From a virus: a stretch of 64,000 bases of DNA. The DNA is taken from the IMG/VR virus record IMGVR_UViG_3300020162_001876, positions 1 to 64,000 of that record. One strand, given 5' to 3'. The position numbers and the translations under genes were made by a program. Positions 32,640 through 40,788 of the stretch are shown piece by piece. The stretch's first letter is position 1. Each line of letters starts with the position of its first letter. A model generated the notes under the pieces. It searched no databases. It had not been told where the DNA came from and saw only the letters and a program-made list of their open reading frames with translations.

Positions 32640-34365
32640 TATCGAACTTTTAAAAAACCATCTTTATAAACTAATTAAGGAGGAACTTGAAGATGAAAAT
32701 CCTGATGAGAATCCTACTGGGAATGTATCCTTAAAAGATATTACTATTGGCTATAGTATTATAACAGATGATCCTAATAAAGTAGAAAAATCTATAAATA
32801 ATTTAGATAACTATGGTGATAAACAAAGACAAGCTGTTACTATAGCTCAACATATAAAAAAATTATCAGGAGGAGAATCCAAAACAATGAAACTTGTACC
32901 TTCAGGTAACGCCGCAGGTCGTAATAATATTGTTAAATGGTCTTTAACTAATGTTTGGTCTAAATTAAATAAACAAGAACGTTTAACTAAATTAGATCAA
33001 GTATTTAAAGCATATAGTACTGAAGGAAAAGATATTGGTGAAGCTTTAAAAACTATCATTTTAAAATTTGATAAAGAAGCAGATTTATCTGATGATACTA
33101 AAATAAAAGAATATATAGCTAATTTAGAAGCTAGTAGTCCTATTTTTACTAAAGTTGGAGGGGGTAATAATATTGGTTATCCTATATTTAGGAAAGGTTA
33201 TTTTTATCCTGCTTTTACTCAAAAAGAGCTTGAAAGATCTTCTTTAAGAAAAGGTAATGAATATACTATTGAAGATAAAGATGGTAAATCAGAATTTGTT
33301 TTCTTAGTAAAAAATAATCCCTTAGTTGATGTTAATATGGGTAATACTGACGCTTATAGAGATTTACTTAAAAGAATAGCTAAAGATGCTGGAGAAAAAT
33401 TAAACACCCTTTCCAAACAAGTATTCTCAGATACTGGAGAAGATGCAAGTGCACCTACTAAAGCAGCTCCTATTAAAGAACCTTCATCTGAAAAATCTAA
33501 TTTTATTAAGACATTTTCTGATGATGAAGGGGCACCTGATGAAGATAGCGCAGATTTATTTTACGCTACCATATTAGGGGATTTCCCTGGAGCAGAAATT
33601 ACAGATAATAAAATATCAGTTAATGATATAACACCTGCTGAGAAAAAAGATTTGATTAACAGATATTTAAAATTTCAACAATCCAATAAACTTTACGAAA
33701 ATAAACTACCAATGAAAGATCAATTAAAAGGACAATTAACTTCTATAATTAAGGAAGTTCTTTTAGAGAAAAAATTAACTCCTGCTAAACTTAAAAAAAG
33801 AAATAAAAACGCTGAAAAAATAAAAAAAGCAAATCCTAAAATGGATAAAGGAGAGGCTTTTGCTATTGCTACTAAACATTTAAAAGAAGGAGAAGGATCT
33901 CTTAAAAATTGGAAAACTGAACCTGTTAAATGGGATAGTGTAAAACCTGATGATTTTATAGCGGATGGTCCTAATGTTGGAGAAGTTTCTCAAGTTATAA
34001 GTAATAGTAGAAGTGGACTTGAATTAAAACGAGTTTGGACCAACTCTAAAAAGTACCCAGTAGGCGAAGAGTTTTTTATTAAACATGATCATGAAGCTAT
34101 GAAAGATGGAAAAGATAATAACATATTTAAAGTAACTAACTATATTAAAGAACCTAACTCACTATCAGAAAGTAATACATCAATGGATGATATTTTATTA
34201 GCTTTTCAAGCTGCTTTAGATATTGAAGATGATGTTAAGCAAGAAGAAGCTTTAAAAGCAGTTTATAATGAATTAAAAAATAAAGTAAAAACTGGAGCTA
34301 GTAATTTATATCAAAAAGCTAGAACAAGTTTTGCTAAAAGTCAAGGTATAGATTTAGATGAGTAA
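32629..34365 (+). CDS. Possible internal head protein, 578 aa
   Basis: The leader is MTNNIELLKNHLYKLIKEEL with I16-K17-E18. Another leader-like stretch (LKGQLTSIIKEVLLEKKLTP) lies near residue 365, followed by a lysine-rich segment (KLKKRNKNAEKIKKANPKMD), as if two such proteins had fused. Residues 400-480 (LKNWKTEPVKWDSVKPDDFI and onward) are a separate beta domain. Overlaps both neighbours. Not recognised beyond these features. Confidence 0.65.
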   Translation: MTNNIELLKNHLYKLIKEELEDENPDENPTGNVSLKDITIGYSIITDDPNKVEKSINNLDNYGDKQRQAVTIAQHIKKLSGGESKTMKLVPSGNAAGRNNIVKWSLTNVWSKLNKQERLTKLDQVFKAYSTEGKDIGEALKTIILKFDKEADLSDDTKIKEYIANLEASSPIFTKVGGGNNIGYPIFRKGYFYPAFTQKELERSSLRKGNEYTIEDKDGKSEFVFLVKNNPLVDVNMGNTDAYRDLLKRIAKDAGEKLNTLSKQVFSDTGEDASAPTKAAPIKEPSSEKSNFIKTFSDDEGAPDEDSADLFYATILGDFPGAEITDNKISVNDITPAEKKDLINRYLKFQQSNKLYENKLPMKDQLKGQLTSIIKEVLLEKKLTPAKLKKRNKNAEKIKKANPKMDKGEAFAIATKHLKEGEGSLKNWKTEPVKWDSVKPDDFIADGPNVGEVSQVISNSRSGLELKRVWTNSKKYPVGEEFFIKHDHEAMKDGKDNNIFKVTNYIKEPNSLSESNTSMDDILLAFQAALDIEDDVKQEEALKAVYNELKNKVKTGASNLYQKARTSFAKSQGIDLDE

Positions 34366-35587
34366 TTTAGATATAAAATTCTTAATTAGAGAAACTCTAG
34401 AGTTAATATTACAAGAAGACAATTCAAAACAACTTCAAGAAAATGTTTTATTAACTGAAGATAAAGTCTCTAAAAACTTACAATACCATTTAGATAAAGG
34501 CATTCCATTACATGAGAATGCTTTTAGATATGGTACTGAGGCCCAACTTCAATTATTTAAAGAAGTTAGAAAACTCTACAATGAGGAAAAATTATATCTG
34601 AATCCTGAAGATAGATGGTTAATTGAAAATACTGACATTGGGAACTATGGTATTTATGAAGACCAATTTGTGGCTTTAGATGTACCAATGGTTGAAGAAG
34701 AAACTAATCCAACTGATAAAATTACTATGGATGTTCCTTTATTTATTCGTATGTTAGAGTACGCTAAAGAAGATGCTAAAACAGATATGGATTTACACTC
34801 GGTAACTGAAAAAGCATTAGATTTAGGTACTGAAGGTAAAACTTTAACTATGAATGATTATGCTACTATAGTAGGTGATCAATCTTTAAATGAAGTAATT
34901 GATTTTAACTTTTATAATTATGTTCCTCATTCTTTTTCACCTGATACTAATGCCTTAAATAAAGAAGAGCATGAAGTTATGATGAAAGATTTAAGAAAGG
35001 AAAGAATGGGTCTTGTAGATTATATTAAATTTGCGGGTTCTATGATAAATAATGAACCTATATATAAAAGTATTTTTAATAAATTAGCTAATTCTAATAA
35101 GAAAAAAATAGAGTTTGCAATAGATCAAAATGAAATTTTAAAATATCAAGATGAAACTAATTTAGATCCTATTAAACTTCAAAAATTTAAAGCTTTTTAT
35201 GAAAAATATAAAGAAATATTCCCTAGCTGGGCTTCTGAAAATGAAAGATTGTATAAAGATGTAATGCAAGCATTAAACCCTTCTTTAAATGAAGCTAAAT
35301 ATCAAGGTAAAGAAGTATCTTTAAATAAACCTAAGCGTGGTGGTTCTAAAAAATTCTATGTTTATGTTAAAAATGGAGATAAAGTTAAAAAAGTACAATT
35401 TGGTGCAGCTGGTGGAGGACAAAATTTAGCAGTTAAAATTAGAGATCCTAAAGCTAGAAAAGCATTCGCTTCTCGTCAAAACTGTGATAAGAAAAAAGAT
35501 AAAACTACTCCTGGATACTGGTCTTGTAATATAGGACGTTATTGGAAATCATTAGGTGGAGGTTCAAACTTTAGCGGATACTGGTAA
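34358..35587 (+). CDS. Possible internal head protein with DUF5872-like C-terminus
   Basis: 409 residues. Leader MSNLDIKFLIRETLELILQE shows I10-R11-E12 and L18-Q19-E20. The C-terminal ~100 residues (GGSKKFYVYVKNGDKVKKVQ, KIRDPKARKAFASRQNC, TTPGYWSCNIGRYW) belong to a phage domain I know as DUF5872, rich in basic residues with two conserved cysteines, usually at the C-terminus of phage structural or internal proteins. The middle is acidic and helical. DNA-contacting internal protein is the best guess. Confidence 0.7.
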   Translation: MSNLDIKFLIRETLELILQEDNSKQLQENVLLTEDKVSKNLQYHLDKGIPLHENAFRYGTEAQLQLFKEVRKLYNEEKLYLNPEDRWLIENTDIGNYGIYEDQFVALDVPMVEEETNPTDKITMDVPLFIRMLEYAKEDAKTDMDLHSVTEKALDLGTEGKTLTMNDYATIVGDQSLNEVIDFNFYNYVPHSFSPDTNALNKEEHEVMMKDLRKERMGLVDYIKFAGSMINNEPIYKSIFNKLANSNKKKIEFAIDQNEILKYQDETNLDPIKLQKFKAFYEKYKEIFPSWASENERLYKDVMQALNPSLNEAKYQGKEVSLNKPKRGGSKKFYVYVKNGDKVKKVQFGAAGGGQNLAVKIRDPKARKAFASRQNCDKKKDKTTPGYWSCNIGRYWKSLGGGSNFSGYW

Positions 35588-35646
35588 TGGAAAATTTAAA
35601 CGAAAAAGAAAAACGTACGAATTGGTGGGAACCTATAACTAAATAA
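35587..35646 (+). CDS. Possible micro-gene, 19 aa
   Basis: ATG overlaps the preceding stop (taATG) and encodes MENLNEKEKRTNWWEPITK. It ends 3 bases before the next ATG, so coupled translation is plausible. Length makes it uncertain. Confidence 0.35.
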   Translation: MENLNEKEKRTNWWEPITK

Positions 35647-35649
35647 ATT

Positions 35650-35991
35650 ATGATAAAATTAAGCAACCTATTAAACGAATCTCAGGATGAAATCTACCAT
35701 TTAGATGGTGTCCTTATAACAGATGGAGCAATACGTAATCAAAAAGATATCTTATCTGATATTCGCTCTTTACTTGCTGTTACTATTGTACGTAGTATAG
35801 ATATGGAAAATGACCCTACTTCAAAATATGATAGAACTAGAATTGAAGTAAAAATAGACCCATACCCTTATTCAAAACAAGAAAATATTAGTAAAGAGGC
35901 TATAGCTAAAAAAGTATCAGAAAGTATCAGAAAAGTGCCTGGTGTAATAGGATTTAGAAGTTCTGATGAAATATCTGCAACAGGAATATAA
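35650..35991 (+). CDS. Possible internal head protein with short leader, 113 aa
   Basis: Leader MIKLSNLLNE with L8-N9-E10 before Ser11 fits a gp21-type cut. The remainder is an alpha/beta domain (IRSLLAVTIVRSIDMENDP, RIEVKIDPYPYSKQEN, EAIAKKVSESIRKVPGV) that resembles a small ferredoxin-like fold. No active-site residues identified. Coupled to the cupin gene by overlapping stop and start. Confidence 0.65.
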   Translation: MIKLSNLLNESQDEIYHLDGVLITDGAIRNQKDILSDIRSLLAVTIVRSIDMENDPTSKYDRTRIEVKIDPYPYSKQENISKEAIAKKVSESIRKVPGVIGFRSSDEISATGI

Positions 35992-36254
35992 TGAAGCCTT
36001 ACCAAGAAATTCTAAATGGTAATTCTCGTTTACGTGAATTTAAACTTGATATAGATAATGATGAATTAAAATGGCATAGAGATAAAAAAGATCGTTATGT
36101 TACTATATTAGAAGGAGAAAATTGGCAATTTCAAAAAGATAATGAATTACCTTTAGCTCTTCAAAAAGGAGACACTATATTTATACCAAAAGAAACATAT
36201 CACAGGGTGATAAAAGGTACAACAGATTTATTAATAACTATAATAGAAAAATAA
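35991..36254 (+). CDS. Small cupin-fold protein, 87 aa
   Basis: The sequence WHRDKKDRYVTILEGENWQF, LALQKGDTIFIPKETYHRVI has the two cupin motifs (G-x-G-type turn replaced by LEGENW, then KGDTIFIP..TYH). The metal-binding His set is reduced: H54-equivalent is replaced, with the H of ETYH retained. The start MKPYQEILNG closely resembles the T4 internal-protein leader MKTYQEFIAE but lacks the terminal glutamate. Binding partner unknown. Confidence 0.7.
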   Translation: MKPYQEILNGNSRLREFKLDIDNDELKWHRDKKDRYVTILEGENWQFQKDNELPLALQKGDTIFIPKETYHRVIKGTTDLLITIIEK

Positions 36255-36985
36255 TGTTAGAATTAACACTATCACAAATAAGAGATAAAATAGGTATGTT
36301 TCCTGTTAGATTTAAACATGATCCTAAAATGACTTATTATTTAAATAATGCTCAAAATAATGATTATGGGTTTTTTAAAGATAAAAACAATATTACTAAA
36401 AAGAAATTTTTTAAAGATGTGATAAGTATTAATGGTAAAGAAATTAAACTTAAATCTTCACTTGAAGAATTAAAAAAATTAATTAGAGAAGAAATTGAAG
36501 CTATTAAAGTTTCTGAACCTTTAACTTTTGAAGGTAATCCATTAGAATTTATTCTAAATAAATATTCTTCTTTAAATGATACTATGATAGACTTATTAAC
36601 ACCTTCATTTAGAGATTATTTAACAGGAATATTTATAATAGCCCCTAAACCTACTACATTTAGAATTTTATTACATAATAATCAAGAATTTTATTTAATA
36701 TATGCTCCTGATGGTTATGTAGCAAAAATAGCTGGTAAAAAATATGATTTAAGAAACTTATCTGAAGAGGAGTATGCTATTAATTCAATATCACAACTTT
36801 TAGAATTAGGTATACCTCCAGCAGCTGAAGGACCAAATTCTGAAATTGATAATCAAGCTGATTTACAAGGAGAAACTCCTGCTGAAACTCCATCTGAAGA
36901 AACTACACCTACTGAAGAGACTCCACCTGAAAACTTAGCAGAGTTAAAACTTCCTTTAAGAATAAAATTAATCCGAAAAAAATAA
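36254..36985 (+). CDS. Hypothetical protein with proline/glutamate-rich C-terminus, 243 aa
   Basis: Contains an internal leader-like helix (SLEELKKLIREEIEAIK, about 69-85). Residues 90-180 are alpha/beta (FRILLHNNQEFYLIYAPDG). Residues 200-230 are a low-complexity PAETPSEETTPTEETPPEN linker ending in a basic tail. It begins at the ATG overlapping the cupin stop and ends before the hairpin at 36996. Function unknown. Confidence 0.65.
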   Translation: MLELTLSQIRDKIGMFPVRFKHDPKMTYYLNNAQNNDYGFFKDKNNITKKKFFKDVISINGKEIKLKSSLEELKKLIREEIEAIKVSEPLTFEGNPLEFILNKYSSLNDTMIDLLTPSFRDYLTGIFIIAPKPTTFRILLHNNQEFYLIYAPDGYVAKIAGKKYDLRNLSEEEYAINSISQLLELGIPPAAEGPNSEIDNQADLQGETPAETPSEETTPTEETPPENLAELKLPLRIKLIRKK

Positions 36986-36995
36986 AAATAAGTTT

Positions 36996-37012
36996 GGCTC
37001 TTTAAAAGAGCC
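36996..37012 (+). terminator. Terminator hairpin of a terminator-promoter cassette
   Basis: GGCTCTT and AAGAGCC pair around TAA. The next bases (CTTCTTATATTG) form the promoter-like box, so the stem abuts the box. No T-run. Confidence 0.65.
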
Positions 37013-37023
37013 TTCTTATATTG
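37012..37023 (+). promoter_or_regulatory. CTTCTTATATTG box
   Basis: Variant of the early box (CTTCGTATATTA), directly against the hairpin. It precedes the exonuclease gene at 37044. Confidence 0.55.
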
Positions 37024-37043
37024 TATAAATTTAACTATATGTT

Positions 37044-37829
37044 ATGAATAAATTTAATAAAAAAAGATTATTTTTTGATATCGAAACTAGCCCAAATGTT
37101 GGTTTCTTTTGGTCTGCAGGTTACAAATTGAATGTACCTTATAGTAATATTATCAAAGAAAGAGCAATAATTTGTATATGTTACAAATGGGAAGATGAAG
37201 ATAAAGTATATTCTTTACAATGGGATAAAGACCAAAATGATAAAGATTTACTAGAAAAATTTATATTAGTAGCTAATGATGCTAAAGAATTAGTAGGTCA
37301 TAATGGTGATAAATTTGATTTACCTTGGATTAGAACACGATGTTTATTCCATGGTATACCTTGTTTTCCTAACTATACTACAATTGATACTTTAAAACAA
37401 GCACGTTCTAAATTTAGATTTAATAGTAATCGTTTAGATTATATAGCCCAATATTTAAATGTAGGTGAAAAATCTGAAACTGGAGGATTTGATTTATGGA
37501 AAGATATTGTACTAAACAATAGTCAAACTGCTATGAAAACTATGATTGAATATTGTAAAAATGATGTTGTAATTTTAGAGAAAGTATTCCATCATCTTAA
37601 AAATTATGTTCCTCATAAAACTCATTTTGGAGCATTAGAGACAGGAGAAAAAACCACTTGTCCTGAATGTGGTTCAGATGATTTAAGACATTCTCAAACT
37701 CGATACACCGCGGCAGGAACGCCTCGTGTTCAAGTACAATGCAATGATTGTCACAAATATCATACAGTAGCTAATAGGACATATGAAGCTATAACTGCTA
37801 ATCAATTGCAGAAAAAAATTAAAGAGTAA
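37044..37829 (+). CDS. DEDD-type 3'-5' exonuclease with zinc ribbon
   Basis: 261 residues. D12-x-E14 (LFFDIETSP) is Exo I; HNGDKFDLPW with D89 and D92 is Exo II; YCKNDV with D174 preceded by Y170 is Exo III of the DEDDy class. A C-terminal zinc ribbon has C206-x2-C209 and C233-x2-C236. This arrangement (RNase H-like exonuclease fused to a ribbon) fits a stand-alone proofreading or DNA-processing nuclease. No polymerase domain is present. Its promoter box is at 37012. Confidence 0.85.
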   Translation: MNKFNKKRLFFDIETSPNVGFFWSAGYKLNVPYSNIIKERAIICICYKWEDEDKVYSLQWDKDQNDKDLLEKFILVANDAKELVGHNGDKFDLPWIRTRCLFHGIPCFPNYTTIDTLKQARSKFRFNSNRLDYIAQYLNVGEKSETGGFDLWKDIVLNNSQTAMKTMIEYCKNDVVILEKVFHHLKNYVPHKTHFGALETGEKTTCPECGSDDLRHSQTRYTAAGTPRVQVQCNDCHKYHTVANRTYEAITANQLQKKIKE

Positions 37830-37836
37830 TATTTAT
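37828..37836 (+). promoter_or_regulatory. Late-type box 7 (AATATTTAT)
   Basis: Overlaps the stop of the exonuclease gene and ends 5 bases before the ATG at 37842. The motif continues as TTTATTTAA, not TTTATA, so it is a weaker match. Confidence 0.45.
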
Positions 37837-37841
37837 TTAAG

Positions 37842-38066
37842 ATGAAACTAAACGAATACCTTAAAGAAGTACAAGAAGTCCAAATTAAAATTGGAGATGA
37901 TTTCACCTTAAGAGGTGATATAGGTGTATTTAAAAAAGGAGAGATGGTTACAATTACTAATAAAAAATTAGTAGGTAATGATATTGAATTAACTTTATCA
38001 AATGGTAAAGGTAAAGAAGATAAGTTTTATTTAGATAAAAACGATGACTTTGAAGAATTAGGATAA
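37842..38066 (+). CDS. Small (L/I)xE-leader protein with SH3-like fold, 74 aa
   Basis: Leader MKLNEYLKE (L7-K8-E9), then a beta-rich domain: IGDDFTLRGDIGVFKKGEMV and VGNDIELTLSNGKGKEDKF, like a KOW/SH3 barrel. The stop overlaps the next start. If processed, only the barrel would remain in the head. Unproven. Confidence 0.65.
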   Translation: MKLNEYLKEVQEVQIKIGDDFTLRGDIGVFKKGEMVTITNKKLVGNDIELTLSNGKGKEDKFYLDKNDDFEELG

Positions 38067-38524
38067 TGAAACTAACCTTATTAAAAGAAATTATTAAAGA
38101 AGAATTAAAAAAGCTCTTCGAAATAGAACCAGATCCTAATTCAGAACCTGAACTTAATATAGGAGATAAAATAGAACCAGAACCTGAAGCAGAACCTACT
38201 CCTGAACCTGATCAACCTGAATCTACTTTACCCTCAGAACAACCTCTTCAAAACATTTCAAAACAAGAGGCTGCTCAAAAGATAAGAGAAACTAAAGGAA
38301 GAATGTTTACTGTTACTTTTATTAAAAAGTCTAATGGGCAAAAAAGAACAATGAATGCTCGTTTAGGTGTTAAGGCTTATTTAAGAGGAGGAGTACTCCC
38401 ATATGATCCTAATACTAAAGGATTAATACCTTGCTATGATGTCCAAACAAAAGACTATAGAATGATTAATATTCAGGGTATAGTTAATTTAAAAACTGGT
38501 GGAGTAGAATATAATGTAGTATAA
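38066..38524 (+). CDS. (L/I)xE-leader protein with SH3-like domain, 152 aa
   Basis: Leader MKLTLLKEIIKEELKKLFE carries L6-K7-E8, I10-K11-E12 and L17-F18-E19. An acidic, proline-rich linker (about 20-62) follows. The C-terminal domain (GRMFTVTFIKKSNGQKRTMN, LRGGVLPYDPNTKGLIPCYD, DYRMINIQGI) is a basic beta-barrel seen in phage proteins. The fused order leader-linker-barrel suggests a cargo protein tethered during head assembly. Confidence 0.65.
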   Translation: MKLTLLKEIIKEELKKLFEIEPDPNSEPELNIGDKIEPEPEAEPTPEPDQPESTLPSEQPLQNISKQEAAQKIRETKGRMFTVTFIKKSNGQKRTMNARLGVKAYLRGGVLPYDPNTKGLIPCYDVQTKDYRMINIQGIVNLKTGGVEYNVV

Positions 38525-38545
38525 AATAAACTAATTAGTAAGTTT

Positions 38546-38562
38546 GGCTCCTAATAGGAGCC
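38546..38562 (+). terminator. Terminator hairpin of a terminator-promoter cassette
   Basis: GGCTCCTA and TAGGAGCC pair almost without a loop, preceded by AAGTTT as at 36996. CTTCTTATATTTA follows at once. Confidence 0.65.
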
Positions 38563-38574
38563 TTCTTATATTTA
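38562..38574 (+). promoter_or_regulatory. CTTCTTATATTTA box
   Basis: Same box variant as at 37012. It precedes the gene at 38595. Confidence 0.55.
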
Positions 38575-38594
38575 AAAGTTAAAAATTATACAAT

Positions 38595-39071
38595 ATGAAT
38601 ATATTTTATATTAATGAAGATCCAATTATTGCTGCCCAAGAATTAGCAGATGATCATATTCGTAAAATGCAAATTGAATCTGCACAAATGTGTTGTACAG
38701 CTCATTGGGAAACTGGAACTGAAGCTCCTTATAAGCGAGCTCATTGGAATCATCCATCAACAAAATGGGTTAGAGAATCCATTCAGCATTATAATTGGTT
38801 AGTAGAACATGGTTTAGAAATTTGTGACCAATTTACTAAACGTTATGGTAAATTGCATAAAACACAAAGTGTATTAGAGTGGTTAAAACAAAACAAACCT
38901 CAAATTTCAGATAATGGTTTTACACCTCCCCCACAATGTATGCCTGAAGAATTTAGAATGGAAGATACAATAGAGGCTTATAAAAACTTTTATATTAATG
39001 ACAAAATTAAAATTAAAAAATTAACTTATAATAAACTAAATAATAAACCTGAATGGATAAACATATTGTAA
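38595..39071 (+). CDS. Conserved phage protein, 158 aa, of unknown activity
   Basis: The protein reads MNIFYINEDPIIAAQELADD, HIRKMQIESAQMCCTAHW, then THWNHPSTKWV-like HWNHPSTKWVRESIQHYNWL and CMPEEFRMEDTIEAYKNFY. I know this pattern from hypotheticals in many large phages and their hosts. Conserved His, Cys and Trp suggest an enzyme. The family role is not known to me, so no function is proposed. It overlaps the FAD enzyme gene by 19 bases. Confidence 0.75.
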   Translation: MNIFYINEDPIIAAQELADDHIRKMQIESAQMCCTAHWETGTEAPYKRAHWNHPSTKWVRESIQHYNWLVEHGLEICDQFTKRYGKLHKTQSVLEWLKQNKPQISDNGFTPPPQCMPEEFRMEDTIEAYKNFYINDKIKIKKLTYNKLNNKPEWINIL

Positions 39072-40390
39072 TTGTAGGAGCTGGAGTAGCTGGTATTAAT
39101 GCTGCAACTAAACTAGTAGATAACAACTATAAAGGTAAAATTACTATTATTGATATGGGGAAAGATCCTCATAAAAGATTACCAAGTGAAGTAATGACTG
39201 GTATGTTAGGTGCTGGTGGTTGGTCTGATGGTAAATTAACTTATCATACAGCTATTGGTGGTCAATTAAAAAAATACTGTGGAGAAGATAAAGCAATGGA
39301 GTTAATGGATCAAGTTATAACTAACTTTAAACGTTTTCATCCTAAACCAGAAGAAGTACAATGTTCAAATCCTGATGCTGAACCTGATTTTATTAAACCA
39401 TATTTTGGTTTACGCTTATTCCCAGTATGGCACGTTGGAACTGATTATCTATTAGAAATAGCTAAAAATTGGTATTCATATTTAGTTGATAAAGGTGTTA
39501 ACTTTCAATGGGAAACTAAAGTAACTGATATTAATTTTAATCCATCTACTCCTGAATATAAAGTAATGATTCATTTAAATCTATTATCTGAACCTGATAA
39601 AACATATTATTTAGGAGGTGATAAACTTATCTTTGCTGTAGGTAAATCAGGTATTGACTTTGGTAAATCACTAGCAGATGAATATGAATTACCAACTGAA
39701 CCTAAATCAGTACAAATAGGTGTTCGTTTTGAAGCACCACAACATCACTTCCAAAAATTAATTGATATTTCATATGACTTTAAGTTATATAGAAAATTTG
39801 ATGATAAAGGAGTATCATTACGTTCATTCTGTACTAACAATAATGCAGCATATGTTGCAGTAGAAGAAACATACGGAAACTATACTTACAATGGTCATGC
39901 TAAAAAAGATGAACGTTATAGAAACAATATGACTAACTTCGGAATCATTATGGAGTTAAATGGTATTGAAAATCCATTTGAATGGTCAAGAAATGTTGTA
40001 TCACAATTGCAATCAGTAGATGGTAAAGGTTTATATTACTCTCCATCTCGTAAAGTATCACTTACCTCTGAAGGAGGTCATGTAGAAGCACATCAAATAA
40101 CAGAGGCTGATATGGTTGATGTAAGACACACTTTTGAAGGTTACTTTAAATATGTTGATGATTTTATTGATGATATGAAAAAAGTATTTCCAACATTAAA
40201 AGATGATTGGGGAATATATATTCCTGAAGTAAAATATCTATCACCTGAGCCACTTGTTGATTATACCAACTTAGCCCTGACTAAGTATCCTAACATACAT
40301 TTTGTTGGTGATGCACTTTCCGCTAGAGGTATAACAGTAAGTGGTGCACAAGGAATTTATGTCGCAGAAGATATATTAAAATATAATTAA
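39053..40390 (+). CDS. FAD-dependent dehydrogenase/oxidoreductase, COG2509-like
   Basis: 445 residues. G9-A-G11-V-A-G14 (IVIVGAGVAGINAA) is the dinucleotide-binding fold for FAD, and the C-terminal FVGDALSARGITVSGAQGIY has the GD motif that contacts FAD. GGWSDGKLTYHTAIGGQL (55-72) is typical of the poorly characterised COG2509 family of FAD-dependent dehydrogenases. Such a full-length flavoenzyme is uncommon in a phage and counts as a possible metabolic or nucleic-acid-modifying gene. Substrate is unknown. Codon use looks like that of its neighbours. Confidence 0.8.
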   Translation: MDKHIVIVGAGVAGINAATKLVDNNYKGKITIIDMGKDPHKRLPSEVMTGMLGAGGWSDGKLTYHTAIGGQLKKYCGEDKAMELMDQVITNFKRFHPKPEEVQCSNPDAEPDFIKPYFGLRLFPVWHVGTDYLLEIAKNWYSYLVDKGVNFQWETKVTDINFNPSTPEYKVMIHLNLLSEPDKTYYLGGDKLIFAVGKSGIDFGKSLADEYELPTEPKSVQIGVRFEAPQHHFQKLIDISYDFKLYRKFDDKGVSLRSFCTNNNAAYVAVEETYGNYTYNGHAKKDERYRNNMTNFGIIMELNGIENPFEWSRNVVSQLQSVDGKGLYYSPSRKVSLTSEGGHVEAHQITEADMVDVRHTFEGYFKYVDDFIDDMKKVFPTLKDDWGIYIPEVKYLSPEPLVDYTNLALTKYPNIHFVGDALSARGITVSGAQGIYVAEDILKYN

Positions 40391-40396
40391 TTAAAA

Positions 40397-40413
40397 GGGA
40401 GGCTTGGCCTCCC
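40397..40413 (+). terminator. Terminator hairpin with T-run
   Basis: GGGAGGC (40397-40403) pairs with GCCTCCC (40407-40413) around TTG, then ATTTTTG. The box at 40422 follows. Confidence 0.75.
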
Positions 40414-40421
40414 ATTTTTGT

Positions 40422-40434
40422 CTTAGTATATTTA
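40422..40434 (+). promoter_or_regulatory. CTTAGTATATTTA box
   Basis: Promoter-like box following the hairpin and preceding the ATG at 40451. Confidence 0.55.
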
Positions 40435-40450
40435 AGTAAATAAAAAGGTT

Positions 40451-40753
40451 ATGGAATATCAAAAACTTCATGTTATAACTGAAGAAATATATCAACAGTT
40501 ACTTGATATGATTTTTTCTAAAGATGAAAATGATTTACATCTAGCGGAAGAAATTATATTAAATGCTGATACAGATGATTTAAATACTTGTCATTATATT
40601 GAGGACATATGTTTGACTTTTGTTATAACTAAACCTCAATCACCTCTTCATCATTATTATCTAGAATTAAGAAAACAACCAAATTGGAAATTAGTCCAAG
40701 AAGTCCATTTAGCCTTTCGAGACGAAGCGTTTGGCCTCTCATTTTTACCTTAG
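40451..40753 (+). CDS. Hypothetical protein whose end runs into a terminator-promoter cassette
   Basis: 100 residues, not recognised, mostly helical (EEIYQQLLDMIFSKDEND, HHYYLELRKQPNWKL). The last 11 codons (after about AFRDEAFG) are encoded by bases that match the terminator-promoter cassette at 40404-40434: TTGGCCTCTCATTTTTACCTTAGTATATTT against TTGGCCTCCCATTTTTGTCTTAGTATATTT. The stop codon TAG lies inside the CTTAGTATATTTA box. The original stop may have been lost, with translation now ending in the next promoter. Confidence 0.65.
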   Translation: MEYQKLHVITEEIYQQLLDMIFSKDENDLHLAEEIILNADTDDLNTCHYIEDICLTFVITKPQSPLHHYYLELRKQPNWKLVQEVHLAFRDEAFGLSFLP

Positions 40754-40761
40754 TATATTTA
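40749..40761 (+). promoter_or_regulatory. CTTAGTATATTTA box overlapping a stop codon
   Basis: Identical to the box at 40422. It precedes the AAA+ ATPase gene at 40789 and contains the TAG stop of the previous gene. Confidence 0.55.
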
Positions 40762-40788
40762 AGCATTATTAATTTATAAATAAAAGTT

